DNA of 64,000 bases from Hydrangea macrophylla (lineage: Eukaryota > Streptophyta > Magnoliopsida > Cornales > Hydrangeaceae): assembly GCA_033977485.1 (NCBI GenBank), contig CM066994.1, positions 27,000,681-27,064,680 on the forward strand, read 5' to 3'. Each line of letters opens with the position of its first letter. The first letter of the stretch is position 1. Both the position numbers and the translations under genes were made by a program. Of this stretch, positions 1-10,442 are shown one piece after another. The notes below the pieces were generated by a model, which saw nothing but the letters and a program-made list of their open reading frames with translations, did no database searches and was not told where the DNA came from.

Positions 1-340
1 ATAGTAGTTTCAAAAATGTTTTCAAAACAGTGTTAACAGTTTGCAAAACAGTATTAAAACAGATGATAAAACCAGTTTTTAAAACAGTTTTGAAAAACAG
101 TTAAACCAGTTTTTCAAGACAGTTTAACAACAGAAACAGATTAAAATAGAATTGAAACACAGTTTGGAAACCAGTATCGGAAAAACAGTTTAAAAAAGAG
201 TTTATTAAAACAGTTTTTCAATTTACAGTTTTTATAAAAAAAAATAGGTTTGAAAATAGTTTTAATTGAAATCACAGTTTCAGAATAAAGAAAACAGTTT
301 ACAAAAACAGTCAACAAACACATTAACAAAAGAAAAACCA
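1..340. repeat. Degenerate AAACAGTTTT-rich repeat
   Basis: Short variants of 'aaaacagttt' and 'aaaccagttt' recur every 10-30 bases throughout. The period is irregular and no gene is visible. It may be internal or LTR sequence of the element at the left edge. Confidence 0.6.
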
Positions 341-503
341 ATTCGTCTTAAGATTGTTATTCCTAATAGACAATATGTATTAATCATATAAACTGGAAAC
401 AAAAACGAAACTGTAATTGAATCAAACTCATAGTAATTAAGATGAACATAAACAAAATTTGAGAAAGAATCTGAGCCCAGCGAACTGTCTCCTTAAGACG
501 AAT
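341..503. repeat. 12-bp inverted repeat around a 139-bp spacer
   Basis: ATTCGTCTTAAG at 341-352 is exactly the reverse complement of CTTAAGACGAAT at 492-503, so a long-loop hairpin could form. Function unknown. Confidence 0.6.
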
Positions 504-956
504 TTGTTCCCTCTCGGTGCACAAGGTTAATGAACAATTGTCTCCCAAGACAGAACGGATTTTCAATTCTGTAGAAGTTGCAATTCAATCTCTAGAATAC
601 AGCGAACACAAAAATAGTGTAATACTCGAACAACAATGATATGATATGCAGCGAGAGAGATAGAGATTAATTTCGCTTTGATGAAATGAAACTAAAGGAG
701 AATATATGGACAGTCTGGTGACTGTTCGAATCAACGTATCCAAACAGAGCATTATAACTGTTGGAGTGGTGGTTGGACGAAAATAACACAACCAAACAAG
801 GCCTTATAATTCTTGTTGAATTAATTCTGGAATTCTAGAGGGACATGACTGGAGGGAAATTGAAATGAATTTTCTCCAAAAAGATTAGTTATTGTTCAAA
901 GAAGCCCAAGACATGGACCCACATCCAAGCCCAGACCATTCGGTCGGCAACAGCGG

Positions 957-961
957 CTCGC

Positions 962-1021
<60 letters not shown>
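957..1021. repeat. Compound simple repeat (CG)n(TG)n followed by 30 G
   Basis: Alternating CG to about 976 passes into alternating TG and then an uninterrupted run of about 30 G at 992-1021. The first two parts favour Z-DNA and the last favours quadruplexes. The G-run length could be an assembly or sequencing artefact. Confidence 0.9.
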
Positions 1022-1022
<1 letters not shown>

Positions 1023-1366
1023 AGGCCTAGGTCCTCCCCCCTTTACAAAAGTGGGTGCCCCATGCCCCTTAGGAGACTTCCCTCTTAAATATACCCTTAA
1101 GTTCTTTGTTGGTTTTCCAATGTGGGACAACCAAGGTTTCCCACATTTTCCTCCTTCACCAATGTTTCACATGGGCCACTTTGGATGACAATTTCTAATT
1201 CATCCCTTATTGGATTTCAACATGTAAATATACGGCGTTCATCTCCTCACAGAGGAGAACGCATTCCAATGTGGCCCCACCCCAAAGGACATGTAGGATC
1301 CACTTTAATATGGAGCCAAAGTTTACAAAACTGAAACCTAGTTCTGAAAATCCAATTTTTCCAACA

Positions 1367-2096
1367 AATATCTCATCAAACCCAAATCTGTCATCTCAAA
1401 CTCTCCTATCATTCTCTTCTTAGAATCTTCCACCATTCCTTGCTTTGAGCTTGCATAAATTGGATCATCCACATACAAACAAACAATAAGAAAATCACTA
1501 CCTTCCTTCTTAACATAGAGAGAGGGTTCACATGGACTTCAAATTAGTCCAATTTATTGAAAATAATGATCAATTTTGCTGTTCCACGCTCTTGGTGCTT
1601 GTTTAAGGGCATACAAAGCCTTTCGAAGGTGATATACTTTTCCTTCACTTCCTTTCATAACATATCCTTGAGCTTGTTCAACATAAACCTCTTATGCCAG
1701 ATCACCATTTAAAAATGCTACTTTAACATCCAATTGATATACTTTCATTTGTAATTGAGCTGCAAGAGCCAACACAGTTCGAATTGTCTCCATTCGAGCC
1801 ACTGGAGCGAACGTCTCATTGAAATCTATACCTAGTTGCTGAGAGTAGCCTTTAGCAACTAATCGAGCCTTGTGCTTCTGTATTGAACCATTTTCATGAA
1901 ACTTGGTCTTAAAGATCCATTTGAGACCAATCACCTCTTTGCCTTTTGGCTTATCCACGAGCTCCCAGGTATTATTTTTCTTAAAACCTTTCATTTCTTC
2001 ATTCACAGCTTCCCTCAATTTTTCATCCTTCACTGCTTCCTCAAAACCATTAGGTTCGAAGGCAGCAAAAGCTACATCTCTGGCTTCATATATATC
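1367..2096 (-). pseudogene. Copia reverse transcriptase fragment
   Basis: The segment 2033-1692 holds the conserved start of copia RT (NTWELVDKP, GLKWIFKTKF, KARLVAKGYSQ, ETFAPVARMETIRT, AFLNG) and stops just after AFLNGDLA. Past that stop the same domain continues to 1367 with more in-frame stops. It keeps ALKQAPRAW and the catalytic YVDD box (YVDDPIYASS, near 1450). The domain ends abruptly where the left-hand LTR-like sequence begins. Copia RT normally makes cDNA from element RNA in cytoplasmic particles; this copy cannot make a complete enzyme. Confidence 0.9.
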
Positions 2097-3206
2097 TCAA
2101 AGAGACCTAATTTTTCTTGATGATGAAGGACTCGACGAATTCGATAGGCTTGGTGGTGGAGACTGAACCTCTTCAGAATTCGACGGTGTTTCTTTTTCTT
2201 CAAATATCATTGGCTGCTCCTTGGTATCACTTTCCCAATTCCAAGCTTTCAATTCATCGAATACCACATCTCTCGAAATTACTAATTCTTCAGTCTTTGG
2301 CTTAAGAAGACGATAAGCCTTTTGCTCTTCACTGTAACCAATAAACAAATACTTCTCTCCTTTCTCATCGAACTTCTCTCTGTGTTGTGATGGAATATGT
2401 GCATAAGCAATACATCCAAAAACTCTAATAGACATTACCTCTGGCTTCCTGTTATGCCATGCTTCGAATGGAGTTTTGTTCATAACAGCTTTTGTTGCCA
2501 CTCGATTGAGAATATGAACTGATGTATTCACTGCTTTTGCCCAGAATTTATTTGGTAGTTTCTTTGCTTTCAATATGCTTCGAGCCATTTCTACTATAGT
2601 TCGATTCTTCCTCTTTGCTACACCATTTTGTTGTGGTGTATATCTCACAATCAATTGTCGCCTTATTCCTTTCTCTTTGCAATAATTCATAAATTTCTTC
2701 GAGGTGAATTCACCACCTCGATCTATCCTCAAAAACTTCAACTGCTGCCCACTTTGATTTTCAACAAATGCATTGAACTGGAGAAAAATAGAAAATGCCT
2801 CTGACTTATGCTCTAGGATGTATACCCACATATACCTGCTATAATCATCAACAAATAAAAGAAAATGTCTTTTCCCTTTTAAAGAAGGGGTTCGAGTTGG
2901 TCCACAAATGTATGCATGAACCAATTTGAGAGGGACTTTGGCTCTCCAAGATGTCTTGGTAAAGGGTAGTCTATGAAACTTCCCATAGATGCAACCTTCA
3001 CACACTTTATTTTCACTTCGAATGTTTGGAAGTCCAATCACCATATTCTTCTTCTTCAATACTTCGAGGGATCTATTATTCAAATGGCCATACCTCATAT
3101 GCCACAACTGTGTATTATCAACCTCTTCAACCTTTAACGCACAATCTGAATTTGAAGATAAAAGAAATGGAAAAACTTTATTCAGAGCCATTTTCACCTT
3201 TGTCAC
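2097..3206 (-). pseudogene. Copia integrase, catalytic residues lost
   Basis: A 369-codon open stretch in the same frame as the upstream gag-protease segment, separated from it by one stop at 3207-3209. It has the zinc-binding HHCC region (WHMRYGHLN then CEGCIYGK), the core with FVDDYSRYMWV and DRGGEF, TPQQNGVAKRKN, and the copia tail FGCIAYAHIP...FIGYSEEQKAYR. The first catalytic Asp, usually in an HADICGP-like box, reads HAYICGP. The catalytic Glu of the NGV-x-ERKN box is Lys. Two of the three DDE residues are therefore replaced and strand transfer is not expected. The serine-rich C-terminus leads into RT. Confidence 0.92.
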
Positions 3207-3947
3207 TTACCCCTTTCTTCTTTTGTCAATAATTTGACATTCATCTTCATCAAACACCATCTTGTAACCTTTTTGCATCATTTGACCAACACTCAGCAGA
3301 TTCTGAGTCAGACCAGGAGCATTAAGCACATCATTCATAAGCTTCGAACCATCCTTCGTTTGAACTGATATTACTCCATTGCCTTTCACCTCATGCAACT
3401 TTCCATCTCTAAGCTTTAAATGAGAGACCATGTTTTCATCCAAACTTACAAAACAGCTTCGATTCCCAGTCATATGATTACTACATATACTATCCGAATG
3501 CCAAATGTCCTGTGACTCAGAAGAAGAACTCTGGCTAGTGAAAAATAACTGATTCGAATCATCTTTCTCACAAAAATTTACTTCGTTTTTCTTTTTGAAC
3601 CAACAATCTTTTTCCATATGGTTTGGCGTTTTGCACCTGGTACACCTGTATCGACATTCCTCACCTTGATGCCCATACACCTTGCAAATGAAACACTGCA
3701 AATTTGTCCTGTCATTTCTTCTTGCATTAAAAAATCTTCCTCTTCCTCTTCCAATACCTCGGCCTCGACCATAATTTCTGTTGCCTTGAAAAGAATTCGA
3801 ACCTCGTTTGAAGTGTGTCTTTTGTTGAAAACTTCGTTTAGAACCTTCTCTTCCACTCTCCTTGGCTTTTGCTTCTCTGACACTAACCTTTGCTTGAAAA
3901 GCTTGTTCGAAAGACCCATTAGAAGTCCTAGTAAATCCTCTTCTCAT
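3207..3947 (-). pseudogene. Copia gag C-terminus with zinc knuckle, and protease
   Basis: This 246-codon stretch contains a basic Arg/Gly-rich nucleocapsid segment (GRGRGIGRGRGRFF) and CCHC-like zinc clusters (CFICKVYGHQGEEC, then CTRCKTPNHMEKDC). The protease active-site region follows, reading HSDSICSNHMTG. Active copia proteases have D-[ST]-G; here the Gly is Ile, which should inactivate it. The protease tail (LNAPGLTQNLLSVGQMMQKGY) is recognisable. It ends in a stop directly before integrase in the same frame, as expected for a decayed gag-pol. Confidence 0.88.
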
Positions 3948-4555
3948 GAGCTTCGAGAGAACTAGCTAACTCATGTAAGGACAAGTTAGCTAAGTCCTTT
4001 GACTCTTCAATTGTAGCAACAACATCAAACTTCTTTGGCAAACTCCTTAGAATCTTTTCAACTATTCTCTTATTCTCAATTGTGTCACCATAGCTTTGAA
4101 TCTGATTTACTATAGCAGATACTCATGAAAAAAACTGTTCCAATTTCTTTCATCATCAATGTATCGAAATCTCTCCATCGTGATTGATGTTTGATAGAGA
4201 TAACCTTTTCTGATCCTTAAAATTCGACCTTCAAAATATCCCAAGCTTCTTTGGAATTTTTTGCTCCCATTATTCTTGGAAATATTGACTTGCTTATACC
4301 TTGCTGAATATTGAGCAGGGCCTTGGCGTCCTTCTTTTTATTCTCTTTATACTCCTTTTGCTTAGCTTGACTCCATGTCGAAAGAACTTTTGGGGATTCT
4401 GGTTGTTCATAGCCTTCTTCTACAAACTCCCACAACTCTTGAGAGACAAATAAAGTCTTCATTTGAAGACTCCAGAAATCATAACTTTCTCCATCAAAAA
4501 ATGGAATTAAACTTTGACCATAAGAAAGTCCTTGAGTATGTGAAGTGTATGCCAT
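3948..4555 (-). pseudogene. Copia gag N-terminal part, frameshifted
   Basis: A 112-codon start (4555-4217) has the copia gag signature IPFFDGESYDFWSLQMKTL and ELWEFVEEGY, ending EAWDILKVEF. Between 4216 and 3948 the gag homology continues in broken frames: spaced remnants of the IQSYGD and SLPKKFD type can be read with stops between them. Gag forms the virus-like particle that packages element RNA. The start lies 24 bases after the primer site, a normal copia leader. Not functional. Confidence 0.85.
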
Positions 4556-4578
4556 CGAACTGTTTCTGAATCAACCTT

Positions 4579-4590
4579 GCTCTGATACCA
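4579..4590 (-). other. Primer-binding site (initiator Met tRNA)
   Basis: The minus strand reads TGGTATCAGAGC, the usual match to the 3' end of plant initiator tRNA-Met. It lies 4 bases inside the LTR end at 4595. Confidence 0.93.
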
Positions 4591-4594
4591 AATT

Positions 4595-4837
4595 TGTTGG
4601 AGAAGAAAGAGCTTTTCTTATGAGAACTTTGCTTATCTTCTATATATATATATATATATATATATTCTCCACACATCAAATAACATGACATTGGCTTTAT
4701 ATAGCCATACAAGAGTACTAAACTAAGACAATACACATTCCTCAATACATAATGACTTTCCAACTTCAATACCTGAACAACTAAGCAACTGACTTTCAAA
4801 CTTCCAAGACATTGAAAATACAAATTACATTTTAACA
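4595..4837 (-). repeat. 5' LTR of the decayed copia element (243 bp)
   Basis: Bounded by TGTTAAAATG at the minus-strand start (4837) and TCCAACA at its end (4595). A (TA)n tract at about 4641-4663 would serve as TATA region. The matching 3' LTR lies outside the window or is lost. Confidence 0.8.
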
Positions 4838-5867
4838 AGTAGAGTACGTGAGTCTTTTACCTCTGGCATGCCCGAACAATAAACCCAATGAACAATTATA
4901 TGTTAATTTTTATATTTTGGCCTTTTGAGTATATTTTTGAGATCTGTCGATTGGGAACTTTCAAGGGGTGCTAATTTTGAAAACAACCCATTACATAGAC
5001 CATTTTTAGGTTCTTTAAGTGAATTTTTTTTGGGTTTTGGTTACGTTTTTGCGGTTTATCAATTGCAAACTTACTAAAACAGTTTCCGGGCACCAATTTT
5101 GCCAAAACAACCCCTTTTATTGGTTATTTGTAGCTTTTTTAGCTTCAACGATCAGCATATAGTATATCTGATTATCGCTTAATTTAAGATGTAATAACTA
5201 TCTTGTTTTCTTTTTCTTTCTTTTTTTTTTTGCAATAAAAGGTTTTTTTTTTTTTTTGTTTGAGACTTGTCTATTGAAAACTCTCAATAGTAGTTAGCAG
5301 TGCCAATTTGCAAACATAAGCCATTTTTTATGCTTTTTTTATCTAGTGGCTAGCTCTTGTTTTAAAAGTTCCCAACTTTTCTTATCTTTTGTTTTTTGGG
5401 TGAGATATATATATATATATAGATGGTGAAGATCTTAAGTGGACCCAAACGAAAGGGTTTGGGTCGGACTCGCTAAGCGGCTTTCCGTCGGTAAAAGCAA
5501 GTCCGTCCCAAATTCGTAATTATTTGGGTCTGCTTAAGCTCTGGATTGTATATACGTATGTATTTTTTTTGGGTATATTTTTAGATCAATCCATTTGAAC
5601 TTTCAAGAGCAGTTTCAGGGAGCCAATTTTGCAAAAGGATATATTTCTTTGCAACACATCGTCATTAGAGACACATAATATCTGTAATGGATCGAAACAG
5701 ATAATATGTGCGTACGTAGTTGCTCACAAATAATATCTGTTCTAGCTGGTAACATATTATTACGACAATTTTGTTGTGACTAATAACACACAATATCTGT
5801 TATCGCAATAGATCATTTGCATTGTATAAATTCAATATCTTTATGGTACTATCAATGATATTTAGAT
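4838..5867. other. AT-rich spacer with four diverged copies of a short motif; no gene
   Basis: No coding region is recognisable. A motif of about 60 bp, roughly 'gatc-tatt-gaaactttca...cagtgccaattttgcaaaa', recurs four times in diverged form near 4940, 5055, 5265 and 5580, separated by T-rich sequence. It probably records an old tandem amplification. Confidence 0.45.
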
Positions 5868-6251
5868 TGAAGAAACTTTGGATTTAACTCAAAAGGTTAA
5901 GATATTAGGTGGAGAGGCCCAACATGTATATCTAATCATAGTCAATCTCATATTTATTCAATGTGGCATATATTGTCTAACACCCTCCCCCCCTTGTGCA
6001 ATCTCTTCTTGGGTCTTATCATCGTGCAACATTTTGTTGGGTTTGTCATCGTGAGAATTTTTTTTTTTTTTTCCTTTTATTTTTTAATTATTTTTTATTT
6101 TTTTCAAAGGGGTGGGAATGAGTCTAGCTCTGATACCATGAAGAAACTTTGGATCCAACAAACGCTTAAGCTATTAGGTGGAGAGGCCCAACATGAATAT
6201 CTAGCCATAGTCAACCCCATATTTATTCAATGTGGTCCATATTGTCTAACA
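5868..6251 (-). mobile_element. TRIM element (miniature LTR retrotransposon, 384 bp)
   Basis: Two direct repeats of about 115 bp (5868-5982 and 6139-6251), starting TGAAGAAACTTTGGAT and ending TGTCTAACA, flank a 156-bp non-coding interior. On the minus strand the 5' LTR (6251-6139) is followed at once by TGGTATCAGAGC (6138-6127). A GGGGGGGGAGGG polypurine tract (5994-5983) precedes the 3' LTR. The flanks TAGAT (5863-5867) and TGGAT (6252-6256) are a one-mismatch 5-bp target duplication. It has no coding capacity and would have to be mobilised by another element. Confidence 0.92.
6127..6138 (-). other. Primer-binding site of the TRIM
   Basis: Minus strand TGGTATCAGAGC, directly abutting the LTR end; the initiator Met tRNA primer type. 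Confidence 0.92.
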
Positions 6252-7019
6252 TGGATTGATTAAGGTGAATTTGACGAAGAAGCTTGTGTATTGCGGAAGG
6301 AAATACGGGATTGATGGATTGATTAAGAAAATGTGGGACTATTTGTAGCAGATTTTATATGTGTGAAAGAAATTTGAAAGACACAGATATTCTTTTCTAG
6401 GATATTTGTATTTATACATGCAAAATTCATAAAAACAAGTTCATTAATGGGATAATTAATTAGCAGTCAATCTGTAGGACTGAATCAGGAGATTAGTCAC
6501 GGTTTTTTTTTTTTTTTTTCAAGTGATAAGGCCATGAGTTTTTAAATTGTTTGGTTTTAAATCAATTTTTACACTGAAAATAAGATTATTGACAAATTAA
6601 TTTACTCTCATTTTCGCATGTAGAACATGCTAGTAAACTAATGCCACCTTAACACGCATCCCAAAATAGTGGTTTTTTTTTTTCAAACTTTAAAATGCCA
6701 TAACTTTGATACCACAATTTCATTTTGAATAAAATTTATATATTTGTAATCTAGAAGGAAAGATCTATCAAACAAGTACCATATATATTAACTATTAAAA
6801 AAATAAAAATCATATCACTGTCAGTCTGTTAGACCACTATAACGTAATGTCACCATTTTTTGTGACAGTGACATGATACTACAATTAAATATTTTTTTCT
6901 ATTTTTTTGTTTTACATTTGATGATAACAAATTATTTCTTGAATTTGGTCAACTACGTACCACCCCGGAATAACGTACTATTGCATACTAACTGTTTGTA
7001 TTTGTGCTAAAGAGAAGTG
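6252..7019. other. AT-rich spacer, no gene seen
   Basis: Poly-T runs and AT-rich single-copy-looking sequence. I recognise no coding region, repeat boundary or RNA gene. Confidence 0.6.
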
Positions 7020-7036
7020 TGGCTGACCGTTGCGTT

Positions 7037-7215
7037 TTTTTTTTTTTTTTTTTTGGTAATCGTGGGTGTTCGGGCTAATTTGTGCACACCTCGACTAATT
7101 CCACGAGGTCAGAGTGTAGGAGTGAATCACCTGTGGCCACTCCCTTGAGATTCGAACTTAAGACCTCTGGGTATAACATCGAGAGACCTTATCATCCGGC
7201 CACAAGGAAAGTGGT
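7037..7215 (-). mobile_element. tRNA-derived SINE
   Basis: On the minus strand the element starts near 7215 with a Pol III A-box-like stretch (GTGGCCGGATGATAAGG) and a B-box-like AGTTCGAATCT. It ends in a poly-A tail, seen as the T-run at 7037-7054. The 17-bp flanks 7020-7036 (tggctgaccgttgcgtt) and 7216-7232 (tggctgaccattgtgtt) are a target duplication with two mismatches. This is the target-primed retrotransposition product expected for a SINE, mobilised by LINE machinery. Confidence 0.85.
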
Positions 7216-7232
7216 TGGCTGACCATTGTGTT

Positions 7233-8145
7233 GATTGGGTCAGTGTGAGTTATTCATCTGGGGTGTGACTTGTTTGGGTGTTTTGGCTTGTGTTTGGCAG
7301 TTGTATCATTTGAGTCTTTGTCCTTTTCTTAATCAAAGTTTCTTGATAAAAAAAAATGGAAAATTGAAAAAATATCAATTAGTAGAAGTTTTTGGCCTGC
7401 AATCACATTTTTGGTTTCAAAAGCATAATTGGACTTGGGAGGCGTGATTTTCTTTTATCGTTTTCGGTTCTCGGATCTTCCAAAGTTTGGCTTCCAAATG
7501 CATTATTAGTTTTATTATATGTGGTGGCATGTGATACTACCAATTTGGTACCATTGTTAAACCATTTAGGAACAACATTGGAATTCAAATTAGTAAATCT
7601 TAGTGCTATGATGTGTTTCAGAATTAATTCCAGGAGAGGACCCACAAGCTAATCATCATGGGAAGGTTGGTAATACTGGTCATTATAAAGTTCTCAAGCA
7701 AAGTAATGAAATGTTTGACTATTATGTGGGTCATGAAGAATTGAAGGTTATCGCTTTCTTTTTGGGTGATGCCTTTTCCATGTTGTTGGCCATTGTTGTC
7801 TCTCCATCCCTCTCTCTGGTTGTAACTTTTTCCCCCTGGTTTGATTAAATAGTGTTCTATAATTGAATTCTATGCTAGTGGATGAATAAGTTCAATTATT
7901 AAAAGAAAAGGGAAAAAAAATAAAAGAAAAAGAAAAGTAAGAAAGATTGCCTTTGGATTCCAATTCAACAACCCATTTAAAAAGTTTCTTGTAAGGAAGA
8001 CATTTGAATTTAACTTAGAATGGGTAGGATTGAATTCAACTTAGAATGGGTAGGAAAGACATTTGTATCTTATATGGTGGTTTTTGGATACAGCTGTAAG
8101 GCTTGTGGCAATGATGGATTTTTCTTGACTTATTTTTTCAGGTGG
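7233..8145. other. Spacer without a recognised gene
   Basis: Short open frames occur (for example 7392-7652) but show no family signature, splice pattern or low-complexity-free protein look. A 22-bp phrase is duplicated near 8007-8060 ('gaattcaacttagaatgggt'). Nothing else supportable. Confidence 0.5.
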
Positions 8146-8638
8146 CTTTCTCTTAGGAGTGGCAGTCGGGGCGGGGCGGGGCGGGGCGGGTCATAATCAT
8201 GTTGGGTTATTATCGTGTCGTGTTATAATCGTGTCGGATCATAATTATGTTATTCTTAACGTGTCATAATCGTGTCGGGTTATAATCGTGCCGGGTCATA
8301 TACGGGTCACTCGTTTAACCCGCGTAGGGTGTCATCGGTTCGGTTCCGTTCGAATTTTGATTTATCTTTTTTTATTTTCGATTTTTATCATGTTTTGAAA
8401 ACCAGCCGAAGTGGTTGGTTCGGTCGATTTTTTAATTTTTGGTCGATTTTGCCAATTTGGACGATCGGATCGGTTTTTTAGTTGTAGGTAATTTTAAGAA
8501 AACCGACCGGTTAGCTCGATTCAGTTATTCAAAAAATGCTTACAGCCTTATTAAAAACACAAACAAGTCTTCCCATCAATGTCTTAATTATTAACACGTA
8601 TTACATATCATCTTAAATACCAAAGTACTACAAATATA

Positions 8639-8813
8639 ACAATATCCAACTATTAAAAACTTATTATTTATTAATTATTATCATTTTTATTACATTAGTT
8701 TTAATTATTATATATAGATTTGCCAAACTAACAATATCCAACTATTATAAACTTATTAGTTATTAATTATTATTTTTTATTACATTAGTTATTAATTATT
8801 ATATATAGATTTA
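8639..8813. repeat. 92-bp tandem duplication inside the hAT element
   Basis: Two copies of an AT-rich unit starting 'caatatccaactatta' and ending 'atatatagattt', with a period of 92 bp. The solo LTR sits exactly at the end of the second copy. Confidence 0.8.
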
Positions 8814-9045
8814 TGTCACGACCCATCCCACTACGCGTGGAAATAGGACACGTGGCACGCCACCAAGGCCCATCCAACATCATCTAATAAATACGCAGCG
8901 GAAAGAACTACTATGAAACAACCCTGGGTATAATAAAACTTAGGAAACATTCCCCTCTGTGTTGTAAAATCCATTGAAATCAGAGTTATAAAAAGTTTTG
9001 CCATTGAAAACACATTCAAAGATAATAGTTTTGAAAACAGAGGCT

Positions 9046-9327
9046 CAGTCGACTGCCCCGTCGACTGCACCAGGGTCCAGTCGACTGCTCCGTCGACTGT
9101 GTCAAGCAGAACCAAAAACCCTAAATCTCAACAGAGGTCCAGTCGACTGCCCAGTCGACTGCTTTCTGAAACCAGTCGACTGCTATTCAACCGAAGGAGG
9201 CAGTGGCTCTACTAAACAGTATTCAGTCGACTGCCCAAGGGGTCCAGTCGACTGCTTCTCTAATATTTCCTTACAGTATCTCAAATACACGAGGTCCAGT
9301 CGACTGATCAGGGGGTTCAGTCGACTG
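9046..9327. repeat. CAGTCGACTG palindrome cluster in the solo LTR
   Basis: Eleven sites, nine reading CAGTCGACTG and two CGTCGACTG, lie in 282 bp, commonly preceded by C or GTC. The 10-bp palindrome contains TCGA. In this LTR it lies on the transcribed (R/U5) side of the minus-strand TATA box. Confidence 0.95.
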
Positions 9328-9620
9328 CTCCTCTGCTGGCAGCCCTGTGCTGGAAAAATAACAAGTCCTACTACTCAATACCAATAACAATCACCACCAC
9401 AACTGATTCTGAGTCTCTGACGCATTAAAACATAATTACAGACATTCAATTACACGATTACAGTACTGCAGAATTAGTATATGGTTCTATTACAACATAC
9501 TACAATATTCAAATCCTTACACAAGTTTAGGATTTAAAACAAAAACATATACAAGTGTTACCCCCGGCGTTCATCGGCCTCACTCATCGCGCTTCTTCTT
9601 GTCTTTCTTCTTACCTGCAA

Positions 9621-9656
9621 TGGAGTACATCTCCACTGCTCAGCTATATGCTGAGC
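9621..9656 (-). other. Pair of small hairpins in the LTR leader
   Basis: TGGAG-n5-CTCCA (9621-9635) is followed at once by GCTCAGC-TATAT-GCTGAGC (9638-9656). The same pair occurs in LTR A (about 30847-30882) and LTR C (about 61464-61498). In C the second stem has changed on both sides (ACTCAA/TTGAGT), so pairing is preserved. It may be an RNA signal of the element, such as dimerisation, packaging or polyadenylation. Confidence 0.6.
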
Positions 9657-10433
9657 GTACAATTCTAAATGTATGCTTATATGACAGTTCATGGTTTAAG
9701 CATCTAAAACACATAAAAATAGTCTCTAGGGTGAGTGGTACGCATTCATCCGGTAGCGGCAAGTCCAAGCCTTAAACCGCGATGTCAATGGCAAGTCCAA
9801 GCCTACAACCATTACATCCCACCAGTGCCATGGCAAGTCCAAGCCTACAACCATGCACAGTAGCCGTCGCTACCAAAATTCTCAAACATCGAGAAGCTTA
9901 CTCCGGCATGAATTTGCACCAAACTCCCCTTTGACCCAAGTAGACACATAACATGCTCACATAAACAGTTATACGTGCTTTTATCATAATTTCACGTGCA
10001 TAATTAACGGGCCTAACTAACACATGAATTTCGCCCGGATCCAAGAATATTAAAAGTGATGTCCAAAACATGAAAATCTATATATTTCATAGATCTAGAA
10101 TTCATACCTCGCGCGAATCTCTTCAAACTTTGAAGGATTGACTGGGAGGCTAAATAATCGCTGGATTTCGAATTTGGTACGATTCCTACAAGTTTTACCT
10201 GATTTTTCCCAAAAGTCCAAAATTAAGATTTTTACAAAACTTGGCCAAACACGGCCTAAGTGGTATCAAAACGTAGGTCTTACCTCCACGAGTTCAAATC
10301 TGAAATCTGGAGAAAATCTGACGGACGAACAGTCGTCGATCGGCGTCACAAAGCCCGTGGCAACTAAATCTCCCTTCTCTCTCCTCTCTCTAGATATTTA
10401 GGAGTTTGGATGAGATTGAAATCTCATCTCAAT

Positions 10434-10442
10434 CTATATATA
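10434..10442 (-). promoter_or_regulatory. Candidate LTR TATA box
   Basis: Minus strand TATATATAG, followed about 45-60 bases downstream by a GA-rich tract (10395-10374). The same TATA-then-GA layout is seen in LTR C and LTR D. Confidence 0.55.

Larger units (their letters stand above)
1..1366 (-). mobile_element. LTR-like sequence of an unclassified LTR retrotransposon, running off the left edge
   Basis: Read on the minus strand, a block starting TGTTGG at 1366 cuts into the reverse-transcriptase region of the neighbouring copia element. It looks like a plant LTR, with a TG start, stretches of the 'cccacattgg' type and no coding capacity. I see no CA end with a primer site, so its inner boundary is unknown and the element probably continues to the left. 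It contains a CG/TG/G simple repeat, a 12-bp inverted repeat and an AACAGTTTT-rich segment. The proline- and glycine-rich reading frames here come only from the simple repeat. That it is an insertion is well supported; its family is not known. Confidence 0.5.
1367..4837 (-). mobile_element. Truncated, decayed Ty1/copia retrotransposon
   Basis: On the minus strand the order is 5' LTR (4837-4595), Met-tRNA primer site (4590-4579), gag, CCHC knuckle and protease, integrase, reverse transcriptase. That PR-INT-RT order defines Ty1/copia. The RT is cut at 1367 by another LTR-like sequence, so RNase H and the 3' LTR are missing here. Multiple stops, frameshifts and lost integrase catalytic residues show it is dead. 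The gag N-terminus resembles Tnt1-type plant copia gags; I do not assign a clade. Confidence 0.9.

Noticed and set aside
885..1188. Proline-rich and glycine-rich reading frames on both strands
   Set aside because: They are translations of the CG/TG/G simple repeat, with no support outside it.
7392..7652. 86-codon frame as a possible host gene
   Set aside because: No domain, no splice context, and composition like the surrounding AT-rich spacer.
8998..9387. 129-codon frame with repeated 'PVDC' and 'SRL' in the solo LTR
   Set aside because: Caused by the spaced CAGTCGACTG sites; no homology and it lies wholly in a solo LTR.
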